A stretch of 64,000 nucleotides of DNA from Micromonospora profundi (GTDB lineage Bacteria; Actinomycetota; Actinomycetes; Mycobacteriales; Micromonosporaceae). The notes under the pieces are model-generated. The model saw only the letters and a list, made by a program, of their open reading frames with translations, was not told the origin of the DNA and did no database searches. Where the stretch lies: contig NZ_JAATJK010000001.1 in assembly GCF_011927785.1 (NCBI RefSeq), positions 6,136,001-6,200,000 of the forward strand, written 5' to 3'. Positions 45,631-53,561 of the stretch are shown here, in pieces. Position 1 is the first letter of the stretch. The number at the start of each line of letters is the position of its first letter. The translations under genes and the position numbers were made by a program.

Positions 45631-45662
45631 CGAACCAAACCCTCTGAGGAAGGACACCACGA

Positions 45663-46538
45663 ATGTCTGGCGACGACTTCTCGGGCGAGAGCATCGTCCG
45701 TAACCATGTAGCTGCCGGCGGCAAATCATTCGACGCGCTGGTCGCCGAGTCACGCGCGATGCTCGAACGCAACCGCATCGTCCTGATCCGCGATTTTCCG
45801 CTCGACCCTGATCAGTACCTGGCCTTCCTGGGGCAGTTCGGCACCCCGTTGTCGAATTACTCCTCCCGCAGCGACCTGGCCAAGGACGATCCGCATCCGC
45901 AGATCAACCGGGTCAAGTACAAGCCGAAAGGCCAGTACGTCAAGCAATCCGTGCACTACGTCGGCGGCGAGCTACGGCCGCACTCCGCCCGCTCCTGGTG
46001 CACCCCTCGGCCGGCGTACTTCGCGATGCTGATGGTCGACCCGGGTTGGCGGGACACGCCGGAGGGCGAACGGGGTGAGTCGGTGGTGCTGGCCTGGCGG
46101 CACCTGTTCGAGCAGCTGTCAGCCCGGGACGGTGAGGCGTTCGAGGCGCACCTGGCCCACCTCACCGGTACCGCGATCACGTTCGAGGCCAACAACGTAC
46201 GCGAGGAACTGTCGAACCTGCCGCTGTGCTACCCACTTGCCGACGCTGCCGCTCCGCTCGATCTGGGAGTACGGATGAAGCAGGATATCCAGGACAAAAT
46301 TATGGGTCTGCGTGATCAGATCGCGGACTACGACGGTTACCGGCGTGCGCTCGACTACGTGGTGGAGAACGCCGCCGAGGAGAAATTCCAGGCGTGCTTC
46401 CCGATGGACAGTGGCGACCTGCTGCTCCTGGACAACAACCGGTTCGGGCACGGCCGCCGGAAGATCGTCGGTGAACGTACCGAGGATGGCGCCACCGCGG
46501 TCAACAAACGGGAGCTGTGGAGCGTCACCGTTGTCTGA
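45663..46538 (+). CDS. TauD/SyrP-like Fe(II)/2-oxoglutarate enzyme with HxA in place of HxD/E
   Basis: A 291-residue jelly-roll 2-oxoglutarate-dependent enzyme. N-terminal LIRDFPLDPDQYLAFLGQFG is typical of the TauD/clavaminate-like branch. The proximal metal motif reads His107-Ser108-Ala109 within LRPHSARSW, where oxygenases have HxD/E. The distal His263 is in LDNNRFGHGRRK, and Arg283 is about 20 residues later as expected for the 2-oxoglutarate carboxylate. Loss of the carboxylate ligand to Ala is the hallmark of the radical halogenases (SyrB2 type), in which chloride takes the site. The alternative is a non-canonical oxygenase. ATG 45663 follows GAGGAAGGA. Confidence 0.82.
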   Translation: MSGDDFSGESIVRNHVAAGGKSFDALVAESRAMLERNRIVLIRDFPLDPDQYLAFLGQFGTPLSNYSSRSDLAKDDPHPQINRVKYKPKGQYVKQSVHYVGGELRPHSARSWCTPRPAYFAMLMVDPGWRDTPEGERGESVVLAWRHLFEQLSARDGEAFEAHLAHLTGTAITFEANNVREELSNLPLCYPLADAAAPLDLGVRMKQDIQDKIMGLRDQIADYDGYRRALDYVVENAAEEKFQACFPMDSGDLLLLDNNRFGHGRRKIVGERTEDGATAVNKRELWSVTVV

Positions 46539-46568
46539 CCGCCCCAACCACAACGGAGGAGATTCCGC

Positions 46569-46772
46569 ATGACCAGTCCCGAGACCACTCCCGCCGCCGA
46601 CCGGGCCGCCCTGGCCGATAGCTGTGCCCAACTCCAGGGTGAACTGGACGCTCTGCTGCAGGGCCAGGACGGGCAGAAGGCCGTCGACTCGTTGGACAAC
46701 GCCGTCGCCTCGCTCAAAGAGGTGGAACAGCGCAACGTCTCGTCGGTGCAGCTCGTTGCCCTGGCCGACTGA
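46569..46772 (+). CDS. 67-residue helical peptide ending in Asp
   Basis: A small protein with a good GGAGGAG site, between the 2-oxoglutarate enzyme and the DUF1611-like gene. It is predicted as one or two amphipathic helices (AALADSCAQLQGELDALLQG, then KAVDSLDNAVASLKEVEQ), with a single Cys19 and the C-terminus SSVQLVALAD. No family is recognised. It could be a scaffold peptide extended by the ATP-grasp ligases, a RiPP-like precursor or a structural partner. Its position inside the operon argues for a dedicated role. Confidence 0.7.
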   Translation: MTSPETTPAADRAALADSCAQLQGELDALLQGQDGQKAVDSLDNAVASLKEVEQRNVSSVQLVALAD

Positions 46773-46860
46773 CGGCCCGGACGTATGGATGGGTGGACGC
46801 AGCTGAGCGTCCGCCCGTCCCCGTACCGCCCACCTACCCACCCACCGACGAAACAGGTAG

Positions 46861-47979
46861 ATGATGTCGTTGGCACCGACGAACGGCTGGCGTGCCCGTG
46901 CCGGCGGACTCTCGGTCAAGCTGATCAACTCGTGTGTGCGGCGGGCCGCCGATCTTCTCGACGGACGTGAGCAGCTCTTCCCCCGCAACCCGGCCCCGCG
47001 CGATGGTGACCTCGTCGTCGTGCGGTGCCTGGCCGGAACCGGCGCCTACGATCATGTCGAGGACAGCGCCGGAATGCCGGTCAAGCTGTACCCGGGTGAC
47101 CTTTTCGTTGCGACGCTCGGAACACGACGCTCCGGCACCAACCTCATCGGCGAGGTGCCGACGGCCCCCGTCGCGGCCGGCGACCGGCTGGATCTCGTCG
47201 CGCAGGGTGGCCTGGTGGCCAGGTGCACGGCGGTCCCGGCCTACTACGGCACCCGTGCGCTGCCGCTGGAGGTCGTCGGTTTTCCGGCGGACGTCGCCGG
47301 GCGCGTCCGCAACATCGACGAAGCCCCCGTCGTGCCGATCCGCGACAGCCGACGGCCGCGCACCGACACTCCCGTGCTGTTCGTCGCCGGAACCTCGGCC
47401 GAGGTGGGCAAAACCACGCTCGTCTGCCGGCTGAACATCGTGGCCAGGGAGTACCGACCGGGTCTGCGTACCGCGGCCATCAAGGCGTGCGGCACCGGGC
47501 GGGCGAAGGACGTGTTGAGCTACCGCGCCGCGAACTACGACGTGGTGACCGATTTCGTGGACGCGGGCATGCCGTCGACCTACGGCGTGGACCCGCACCG
47601 GTTCCGGGCCATGCTGCACACGCTCATTGAGCACTGCGCGGAACGCGTCGACCTCATCGTGGTGGAGATCGGCGGCGACTTCCTGGAGGCGCGGGCACCC
47701 GAGGCGCTGGAGATCATGGCGGAGATCGACGCCGCCTGCGTGATGATGGTCAACGACGCGATGGGCGCGCTGGAAGGCCTGCGCCAGCTCCGGGAGCTCG
47801 GAAGGGCACCGCTCATGATCGGTACGTTCCGGCAGAACCTGCACGCACTTGCCGACCGACTCGCCGTACCCGTGGAACGGGTCATCAACTCCACGGACGC
47901 GGCTGCGCTGCGGCGCCTCCTCGACGCGACGTGCCCGTCGGAGCAGACGGCCGGCCTGATGGCCGGAGCGGCTGGCTGA
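46861..47979 (+). CDS. DUF1611-like P-loop protein
   Basis: A 372-residue protein. An N-terminal beta-rich domain (~1-160) precedes a DUF1611/dethiobiotin-synthetase-like P-loop domain with Walker A GTSAEVGKTT (177-186), then AAIKACGTGRAKDVL, a VTDFVDAG block, an LIVVEIGGDFLEARAPEAL Walker B-like strand and VERVINSTDAAAL. The family includes DgcN, which N-acylates D-glutamate, and other enzymes of amino-acid modification. A role in acylating or activating an acidic amino acid, such as Asp, would fit the cluster but is only an inference. The start region has a weak AGGTAG. Confidence 0.75.
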   Translation: MMSLAPTNGWRARAGGLSVKLINSCVRRAADLLDGREQLFPRNPAPRDGDLVVVRCLAGTGAYDHVEDSAGMPVKLYPGDLFVATLGTRRSGTNLIGEVPTAPVAAGDRLDLVAQGGLVARCTAVPAYYGTRALPLEVVGFPADVAGRVRNIDEAPVVPIRDSRRPRTDTPVLFVAGTSAEVGKTTLVCRLNIVAREYRPGLRTAAIKACGTGRAKDVLSYRAANYDVVTDFVDAGMPSTYGVDPHRFRAMLHTLIEHCAERVDLIVVEIGGDFLEARAPEALEIMAEIDAACVMMVNDAMGALEGLRQLRELGRAPLMIGTFRQNLHALADRLAVPVERVINSTDAAALRRLLDATCPSEQTAGLMAGAAG

Positions 47980-47981
47980 CC

Positions 47982-48713
47982 ATGGACGAGCTCATGCTCC
48001 TCGCCGCGGTGGCGTTACTGGCGGTGGTCCAGTCGGTGTTCGGGGTCGGCCTGCTGCTCTTCGGCACGCCCCTGCTGCTGCTGGCAGGTTACCCCTACCT
48101 CGAACTGCTCTACGTCCTGCTGCCGGCGTCGGCCACACTGAGCGCGTTGCAGCTGCGCTTCGACCACTCCGTACGGCCGCGTGAGGTCGGCGGCTACGTC
48201 CTGTGGGTCGTCCCGGCGATTTTCGTTGGCACGGTTACGTCACTGCTCTATCTGACAGGCCTCGACATCCGCATTCCGGTGGCGGTTCTGCTCGCGGTCA
48301 CCGGCGTGCTGCGCCTGAGCCAGCGGACCCGGGTGAAGCTGCAGGCGGCATGCGCTGCGGCCGGTCGGCCGGCGTTGAGCCTCATCGCCCTCGTGCACGG
48401 GCTGACCAACATGGGTGGCGGCCTGCTGGCCATGTACGCGGGTGCGCGCAGCGACCAGAAGCGCGAGGTCCACCGGATCGTGGCGGTGGTCTATCTGCTG
48501 TTCGCCGGATCCCAACTGGTGGTGCTGTACGTCGTGCACGGCCCGCCTCCGCTGGATCTACGCCTGGTCGTGTCGACGGTCGGTGTGGCCGTGCCCTACC
48601 TGCTGCTGGGCCGGCGGGTGTTCCAAGCCATGTCGGACCGCCGGTATCAAACCGCCTTCTCGGCCTTCATGTTGTGCTGTGCGGGAGTCCTCACCTGGCA
48701 GGCGGCACAATGA
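47982..48713 (+). CDS. TauE/SafE-family anion exporter
   Basis: A 243-residue membrane protein with about seven or eight helices and the two half-repeats of the TauE/SafE (sulfite/organosulfonate exporter) family, e.g. VFGVGLLLFGTPLLLLAGYPYLEL and ALVHGLTNMGGGLLAMYAG. Family members export small anions such as sulfite and sulfoacetate. Phosphonoacetate is a close analogue of sulfoacetate, so export of a phosphonate is likely. It starts two bases after the DUF1611-like stop and overlaps the dehydrogenase (ATGA). Confidence 0.85.
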   Translation: MDELMLLAAVALLAVVQSVFGVGLLLFGTPLLLLAGYPYLELLYVLLPASATLSALQLRFDHSVRPREVGGYVLWVVPAIFVGTVTSLLYLTGLDIRIPVAVLLAVTGVLRLSQRTRVKLQAACAAAGRPALSLIALVHGLTNMGGGLLAMYAGARSDQKREVHRIVAVVYLLFAGSQLVVLYVVHGPPPLDLRLVVSTVGVAVPYLLLGRRVFQAMSDRRYQTAFSAFMLCCAGVLTWQAAQ

Positions 48714-50167
48714 GCGCCGCACCGGAGAGCGCCTCCTGGCGGTACCGGCACGAAGGGCTGCGGATCGGCGGGGAGACGCTGAACCGGGACCGCACGTTCG
48801 CGGTCCACCATCCGCACACCGGCGACCGGGTCGCCACCGTCGCCATGGCGACCGCAGACGACGTGCGCCACGCGGTGCTCGTCGCCGAGCGGTTCCGCAG
48901 CCGGCTGAGCCGGCACGATCGGTACACGATTCTCATGCGGGCACGCGAGCTGATCGACAGCCGGCGTGAGGAGTGGGCACGTCTCATCACAATGGAGTCC
49001 GGCCTGTGCCTCAAGGACACCGATTACGAGGTGGGCCGCGCCTGTGACGTCCTGATGTTCGCCGCCAACCAGGCACTTGTCGACGACGGTGAGATCTACT
49101 CCTGCGATCTGACCCCGCACGGTCGTGCTCGTAAGGTGTTCACCACGCGGGAGCCGCTGCTCGGCGTCATCGGTGCGATCACGCCTTTCAACCATCCGCT
49201 CAATCAGGTGGTGCACAAGGTGGCGCCGGCGGTCGCGACGAACAACCGGCTGGTGCTCAAGCCGTCGGAGAAGACTCCGCTGGCCGCATTGGCCTTCGCT
49301 GACACCCTGTACGAGGCGGGACTACCGCCCCCGATGTTTCAGGTGGTCACCGGCGACCCCGCCGAGATCGGTCCGGTGCTGATCGGGGATCCGCACGTCG
49401 AGTTGGTGACGTTCACCGGCGGCACCGAGGTAGGCAAGCGGGTGGCCGCTAGCGCCGGGTACCGACGTACCGTCGTCGAACTCGGCGGGACCGATCCCGC
49501 GATCGTGCTCGACGACGCCGACCTGGCGGAGACGGCGCGGCTGGTCCTTCTCGGGGCCTGCAAGAACTCGGGGCAGCGCTGCACAGCCGTCAAACGAGTC
49601 CTGGTGCAGGCCGGGGTCGCTGACGAGTTCGTCGCTCTCCTGACCGAGCAGGCGCGGCAGTTGCGGACCGGCGACCCGTTCGACAGCCAAACCGACATCG
49701 GCACGGTCATCGACGAGCAGGCGGCCCGCAGGATCGGGGCCGCGGTCGACGATGCCGTCCGGGCTGGTGCCGTGCTACGGCACGGCGGTGTCCGTTCCGG
49801 CGCACACTACGCTCCGACGGTGCTCGACCATGTCGTGCCCACCATGGCCGTCGTGACCGAGGAGGTCTTCGGACCGGTTGCCCCGGTGGTGCGGTTCACC
49901 ACCGACGAGGAGGCCGTGCAAATTGCGAACTCCAGTCGGTACGCCCTGTCGGCCGGCGTCTTCACGAAGGGCCTGGACCGAGCCCTGCGATTCGTCAACG
50001 AGCTGCACGCCGGCACCGTCAACATCGGCGAGGTTCCCGGCTACCGGATCGAGTCGACGCCCTTCGGCGGCATCAAGGACTCCGGACTCGGCTACAAGGA
50101 AGGCGTGGTCGAGACCATGAAGGCGTACACGAACGTCAAGACCTTCTCGCTGCCGTGGCAGCCGTGA
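48710..50167 (+). CDS. phnY: Phosphonoacetaldehyde dehydrogenase (PhnY-like)
   Basis: A 485-residue aldehyde dehydrogenase with catalytic Cys in NSGQRCTAVKR, the Glu in VVELGGTDPAIV, the cofactor-binding GAITPFNHPLNQVVHKVAPA and FTGGTEVGKRVA. The CKNSGQRCTAVKR block and overall match are those of the phosphonoacetaldehyde dehydrogenase subgroup known from bacterial aminoethylphosphonate degradation. It should oxidise phosphonoacetaldehyde from Ppd to phosphonoacetate. No phosphonoacetate hydrolase or phosphonatase is present, so the product is kept for biosynthesis. Overlaps the TauE stop. Confidence 0.88.
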   Translation: MSAAPESASWRYRHEGLRIGGETLNRDRTFAVHHPHTGDRVATVAMATADDVRHAVLVAERFRSRLSRHDRYTILMRARELIDSRREEWARLITMESGLCLKDTDYEVGRACDVLMFAANQALVDDGEIYSCDLTPHGRARKVFTTREPLLGVIGAITPFNHPLNQVVHKVAPAVATNNRLVLKPSEKTPLAALAFADTLYEAGLPPPMFQVVTGDPAEIGPVLIGDPHVELVTFTGGTEVGKRVAASAGYRRTVVELGGTDPAIVLDDADLAETARLVLLGACKNSGQRCTAVKRVLVQAGVADEFVALLTEQARQLRTGDPFDSQTDIGTVIDEQAARRIGAAVDDAVRAGAVLRHGGVRSGAHYAPTVLDHVVPTMAVVTEEVFGPVAPVVRFTTDEEAVQIANSSRYALSAGVFTKGLDRALRFVNELHAGTVNIGEVPGYRIESTPFGGIKDSGLGYKEGVVETMKAYTNVKTFSLPWQP

Positions 50168-50191
50168 CCTGACGAGCAATTGGAGGCATAC

Positions 50192-51436
50192 GTGCGCATC
50201 CTCGTCCTGCACCAGAACAAGTTCGACCGCCTCGGGTACGCCAACGCCTTCGATCACACCCGCCACGACGTCACGTACGCCGGCACTGCCGGGTACATCG
50301 ACACGATCCCGGCTGACGTGCGCTGCACCAGGGTGGTTCTGGAGCCGGACCAGCCGGTGGTCGACCAGCTGCGTCCCCGGCTGCTGGCGTGGCCGCCGTT
50401 CGATCGGATCCTCACCCGGCACGAGCTGCTCATCGCTCCGGCAGCCGAGCTTCGGGCCGAGTTCGGTGTCCGCGGTATGCGACCCGACCTGGCGCGCAAC
50501 TTCCGCGACAAGGTGGCGATGAAGACCGCCGTCGCCGGCCGCGGCCTGCGGGTTCCACGGTTCTTGCCGGCCACCGACCTGCTCAAGGTGGACGTGGAGG
50601 TGCCATGGCGGGGCCGCACCATCGTCAAGCCGCGTGGCGGGTCCGCCAGCCGAGGAGTGTCCCTCTGCGAGGATTTCCACCAGGCCCGCGAGTTTGTCGC
50701 ACGGGAGCAGCGCGGCGACGCCAGCTTCGCCGAGCGGTACGAGGTCGAGGAGTACGTCGAGGGTGGCCTCTGGCAGATCGATGGTTTCCTGTTCCGTGGC
50801 GAACCGGTTGCGATCCAGGCCAGCCGGTACGTGGGCAGTTGCCTGTCGTTTGAGAACGGCGGGCCGCTCGGCGTGGTCCAACGTCCCCACCCCGAGCTGG
50901 AGGCGTTCGCCGTCGACTGCCTGCGTGCGCTCGGCGGTGACACGCTTACCTTTCACCTGGAGGCAATCACCACCCCGCAGGGACCGGTCTTCCTGGAGGC
51001 GGCCGCCCGGTGCGGCGGCGGCTACACGGTGACGGCCTTCCGTCGACGGACCGGAATCCACCTGCACACCCTGGACATGGCCACCGAGGTGGCGGATGAG
51101 CTGGCCACCGAGCACATCCACGCACCGGAGACCACCGAACTGCACGGGGAGTTCCAGTTCCCCGGCCACGTCTACGGCGGTGCACCGATCACCGTCGACG
51201 TACCGGCCGAACTGCTCGCCGACCCGCGCGTCCTGACGTACCAGGTCTACCCGGCCGGCAAGCCCACCCCGATGAAGGGCTCGTACCGTCCGGAGAACCT
51301 TCCGCTGTCCGGTCTGATCACCGACTCGGACCCGGATGTGCTGGAGAGCTGGCTCAGCGATCTGTTCGCCAAGGTCACCGTTACCCCGCAGTCGGGCGTC
51401 CCGGCACCGCTTGTCGCCGCGCAGGCGGCCTCGTGA
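50192..51436 (+). CDS. ATP-grasp amide (amino acid) ligase 3
   Basis: A 414-residue ATP-grasp enzyme of a different subgroup from ligases 1 and 2. It starts VRILVLHQNKFDRLGYANAF, has RTIVKPRGGSASRGVSL and YEVEEYVEGGLWQIDGFLF, and ends the metal site with FHLEAITTPQGPVFLEAAARCGGG (ExA...GGG, as in dipeptide-forming L-amino acid ligases). GTG 50192 follows GGAGG. It probably adds an amino acid to a phosphonate or peptide intermediate. Its stop overlaps the Nudix start. Confidence 0.86.
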   Translation: MRILVLHQNKFDRLGYANAFDHTRHDVTYAGTAGYIDTIPADVRCTRVVLEPDQPVVDQLRPRLLAWPPFDRILTRHELLIAPAAELRAEFGVRGMRPDLARNFRDKVAMKTAVAGRGLRVPRFLPATDLLKVDVEVPWRGRTIVKPRGGSASRGVSLCEDFHQAREFVAREQRGDASFAERYEVEEYVEGGLWQIDGFLFRGEPVAIQASRYVGSCLSFENGGPLGVVQRPHPELEAFAVDCLRALGGDTLTFHLEAITTPQGPVFLEAAARCGGGYTVTAFRRRTGIHLHTLDMATEVADELATEHIHAPETTELHGEFQFPGHVYGGAPITVDVPAELLADPRVLTYQVYPAGKPTPMKGSYRPENLPLSGLITDSDPDVLESWLSDLFAKVTVTPQSGVPAPLVAAQAAS

Positions 51437-51891
51437 CGGTACGGGTCCGGGCCATCGTCCTCACGCCTACCGACGGTTGGTTGGTGTTCCGGCGCACCCG
51501 ACCCGGCCGCGACGTCTACTGGTCCCTGCCGGGTGGCGGCGTGGAGCCGGACGACGCGGATCGCCGGGCCGCGCTGCTGCGGGAGATGCGCGAGGAGGTG
51601 GGCGGTGCGGTCTTGATCCACAGCCTCCGGCACATCCTTGACACACCGGCGGGCCAGCAGCACATCTACCTCTGCCGGATCGAGACGTGGTGCGAGGCGG
51701 AGCGGACCGGGCTGGAGTTCAGCGACCCGGCGGCGGGCGAGTATCTGCTCGAGACGCGGCGGCTGGACCACGAGACGCTGGCGGCGATCACTTTGAGCCC
51801 GCCCGGTCTTGCGGACCTGCTCGCCGACGATCTACGCCGATCCGGTGGAAACCTGTTCAGCCTGCCGGGATTGCAGGAAGGTCCGGGTTGA
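51433..51891 (+). CDS. Nudix hydrolase
   Basis: A 152-residue Nudix protein. The Nudix box is close to consensus but has one extra residue and Asp in place of the first Glu: GGGVEPDDADRRAALLREMREEVG. The usual strand WSLPGGG precedes it. It hydrolyses a nucleoside diphosphate derivative and may clear adenylated by-products. GTG 51433 overlaps the ligase 3 stop (GTGA), and it is the last gene of the pepM operon. Confidence 0.85.
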   Translation: MTVRVRAIVLTPTDGWLVFRRTRPGRDVYWSLPGGGVEPDDADRRAALLREMREEVGGAVLIHSLRHILDTPAGQQHIYLCRIETWCEAERTGLEFSDPAAGEYLLETRRLDHETLAAITLSPPGLADLLADDLRRSGGNLFSLPGLQEGPG

Positions 51892-52015
51892 CGGATCCGC
51901 TGGGCGGTGGCTTTCCCAGCGGACCTCACTCGTTGCTGTCGTCGTCGATCAGCCGCCCGGCGGCGGCCAGCCCGATTGGTACTTACGGATGCGGTCGCTG
52001 GGCCGCAGCGGCGGA

Positions 52016-52597
52016 TCACACCACCTCGTACTCGAGAAGGAGCACGCCCGTGCTCGTCGGCGTGCAGGAGGTCAGCCGCAGCGGCCTCGGCCGGGCCGTC
52101 TCGCGGAACAACCGCTTGCCGGTGCCGAGTAGGAGGGGGTGCAGGAACAGCCGGTACCCATCGACCAGGTCGTTCGCGACGAGGTCCTGCACGAGCACCC
52201 CGCTGCCCAAGACGGCGATCGTGCCGTCGCCCTGCGCCTTCAGGTCGGCGACCGCCGGGGCGAGGTCTCCGTCGAGCCGCCGGGCGTTCGACCAGGTGAA
52301 ATCGGTCAGAGTACGGCTGGCGACGTACTTCGGTGTCGCGTTGAGGTGTGCGGCCATCGGGTTGTCGTCGGGCTGGTTCGGCCAGAACCCGGTCATCTTC
52401 TCGTAGGTCCGGCGACCGAACAGGTACGCCGTCGTCGACCGCAGCCCTTCCACCGCACTGGCTGTCTGGATGTCGTCGAAGTACGGCGCTGCCCAGCCGC
52501 CGTGCTCGAACCCCCCGTCGCGGTCCTCGTCCGGCGACCCCAATCCCTGCATTACCCCGTCCAGCGTCACGAACTCGATGACCACCAGCTTCCGCAT
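52016..52597 (-). CDS. RibD C-terminal/DHFR-family reductase-like protein
   Basis: A 193-residue stand-alone dihydrofolate-reductase-like domain (RibD_C family): MRKLVVIEFVTLDGVMQG, FGRRTYEKMTGFWP, KYVASRTLTDFTW and IAVLGSGVLVQDLVANDLVD, then LHPLLLGTGKRLF. Such proteins use NADPH, but the substrates are mostly unknown. ATG 52597 has AGAGG upstream; a longer in-frame start adds ten residues. It converges on the phosphonate operon and is not thought to be part of it. Confidence 0.85.
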   Translation of the reverse strand: MRKLVVIEFVTLDGVMQGLGSPDEDRDGGFEHGGWAAPYFDDIQTASAVEGLRSTTAYLFGRRTYEKMTGFWPNQPDDNPMAAHLNATPKYVASRTLTDFTWSNARRLDGDLAPAVADLKAQGDGTIAVLGSGVLVQDLVANDLVDGYRLFLHPLLLGTGKRLFRETARPRPLRLTSCTPTSTGVLLLEYEVV

Positions 52598-52717
52598 GAC
52601 GGCACCTCTCGACTCGGTGGGCGACACCGCGCGTCACCCGCTCGCCCTCTACACGAACGCAACGCGCGCCGATCGACAGTCGATCCGGCCGAGTTTCCGA
52701 TCGGGCAGGACCCGTCG

Positions 52718-53380
52718 TCAGAGCCAGACGACGATCCCGGTCAGGTCGTTGAGCACGGCGGCCACGCCCGCCCGGATGGCGGCGGCGCACCGCTCGGCCG
52801 TGAACGAGTCCGGGTCGTACGTCGAGGACATGCCGAGCCCTTCGCCGCGGAACGACGCGCCCGACCAGTCGACGGCTGTGACGTTGTGGGTGGGCTCGGC
52901 CAGTTCGGCGCCCACCACGAGGAACTTCTCGTCGAGGTGGTTGGGGGTGACCATCGCTAGAGCGTCGATGAGGTCGTTGCCCGCGCTGACGACGAGATCC
53001 GGGCCCATCTCCATGGCCTTGACGATGCTCGGAACGGCGTCGTGGGCGGTGCCTACCGTGATCGTCCGAAGGGCGACGTCCTCGTCCTCGGCCCAGTCCT
53101 TGACCGCCGTCACGAGGGCCCTGGTCGGCTCGTCGTCACCGGCGGTGAGCAAGACGACCCGATAGTCCTTCGGCGGGTGGACGCCGGCCCACGAGCCGGG
53201 CTGCGGCGTGATTGTCGCCTCCGGTGTGGGCTTCGCCGAGGGATCGACGAACCCTGGGCCCAGGGTGCCGACGGCGCTGGGCGCGGGGCGTGGCTGTGAC
53301 CAGTCGTCGCTGGAGTCGCAGCCGGCGACCAGCGCGGCGGTCGCGACCAGGATGGCAACGGCCCGAAGCGGGGGGCGCAA
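52718..53380 (-). CDS. BMP/PnrA-like substrate-binding lipoprotein
   Basis: A 220-residue lipoprotein with signal and lipobox LVAGC, a Pro-rich linker, then a half-length periplasmic-binding-like domain (DYRVVLLTAGDD, PDLVVSAGNDLIDALAMV, EKFLVVGAE, RCAAAIRAGVAAVLND) reminiscent of basic membrane protein (nucleoside-binding) lipoproteins. No ABC transporter genes accompany it. It is divergent from the HupE-like gene. Confidence 0.7.
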   Translation of the reverse strand: MRPPLRAVAILVATAALVAGCDSSDDWSQPRPAPSAVGTLGPGFVDPSAKPTPEATITPQPGSWAGVHPPKDYRVVLLTAGDDEPTRALVTAVKDWAEDEDVALRTITVGTAHDAVPSIVKAMEMGPDLVVSAGNDLIDALAMVTPNHLDEKFLVVGAELAEPTHNVTAVDWSGASFRGEGLGMSSTYDPDSFTAERCAAAIRAGVAAVLNDLTGIVVWL

Positions 53381-53561
53381 GGCGGTCGTCCTTTCGAAGG
53401 TGTGGAGAGGTGCGCGTACTGCCTCGTATTCCTATCTCAATTCCGGCCGCCGACAATCGGCGTGCTGCCCTGCCGGTTGTTTGTTCTTCGGCGGTTCGTC
53501 AACGGTCGGCTCGCTGTTCACCCACGGCATGCAACGTGCACTGGCCAACCGAGGGAGTCGC

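Noticed and set aside
48710..50167. The phosphonate genes as a degradation (catabolic) locus
   Set aside because: PEP mutase with EDK...NS, three ligases and exporters, and the absence of phosphonoacetate hydrolase, phosphonatase or C-P lyase, all point to biosynthesis.
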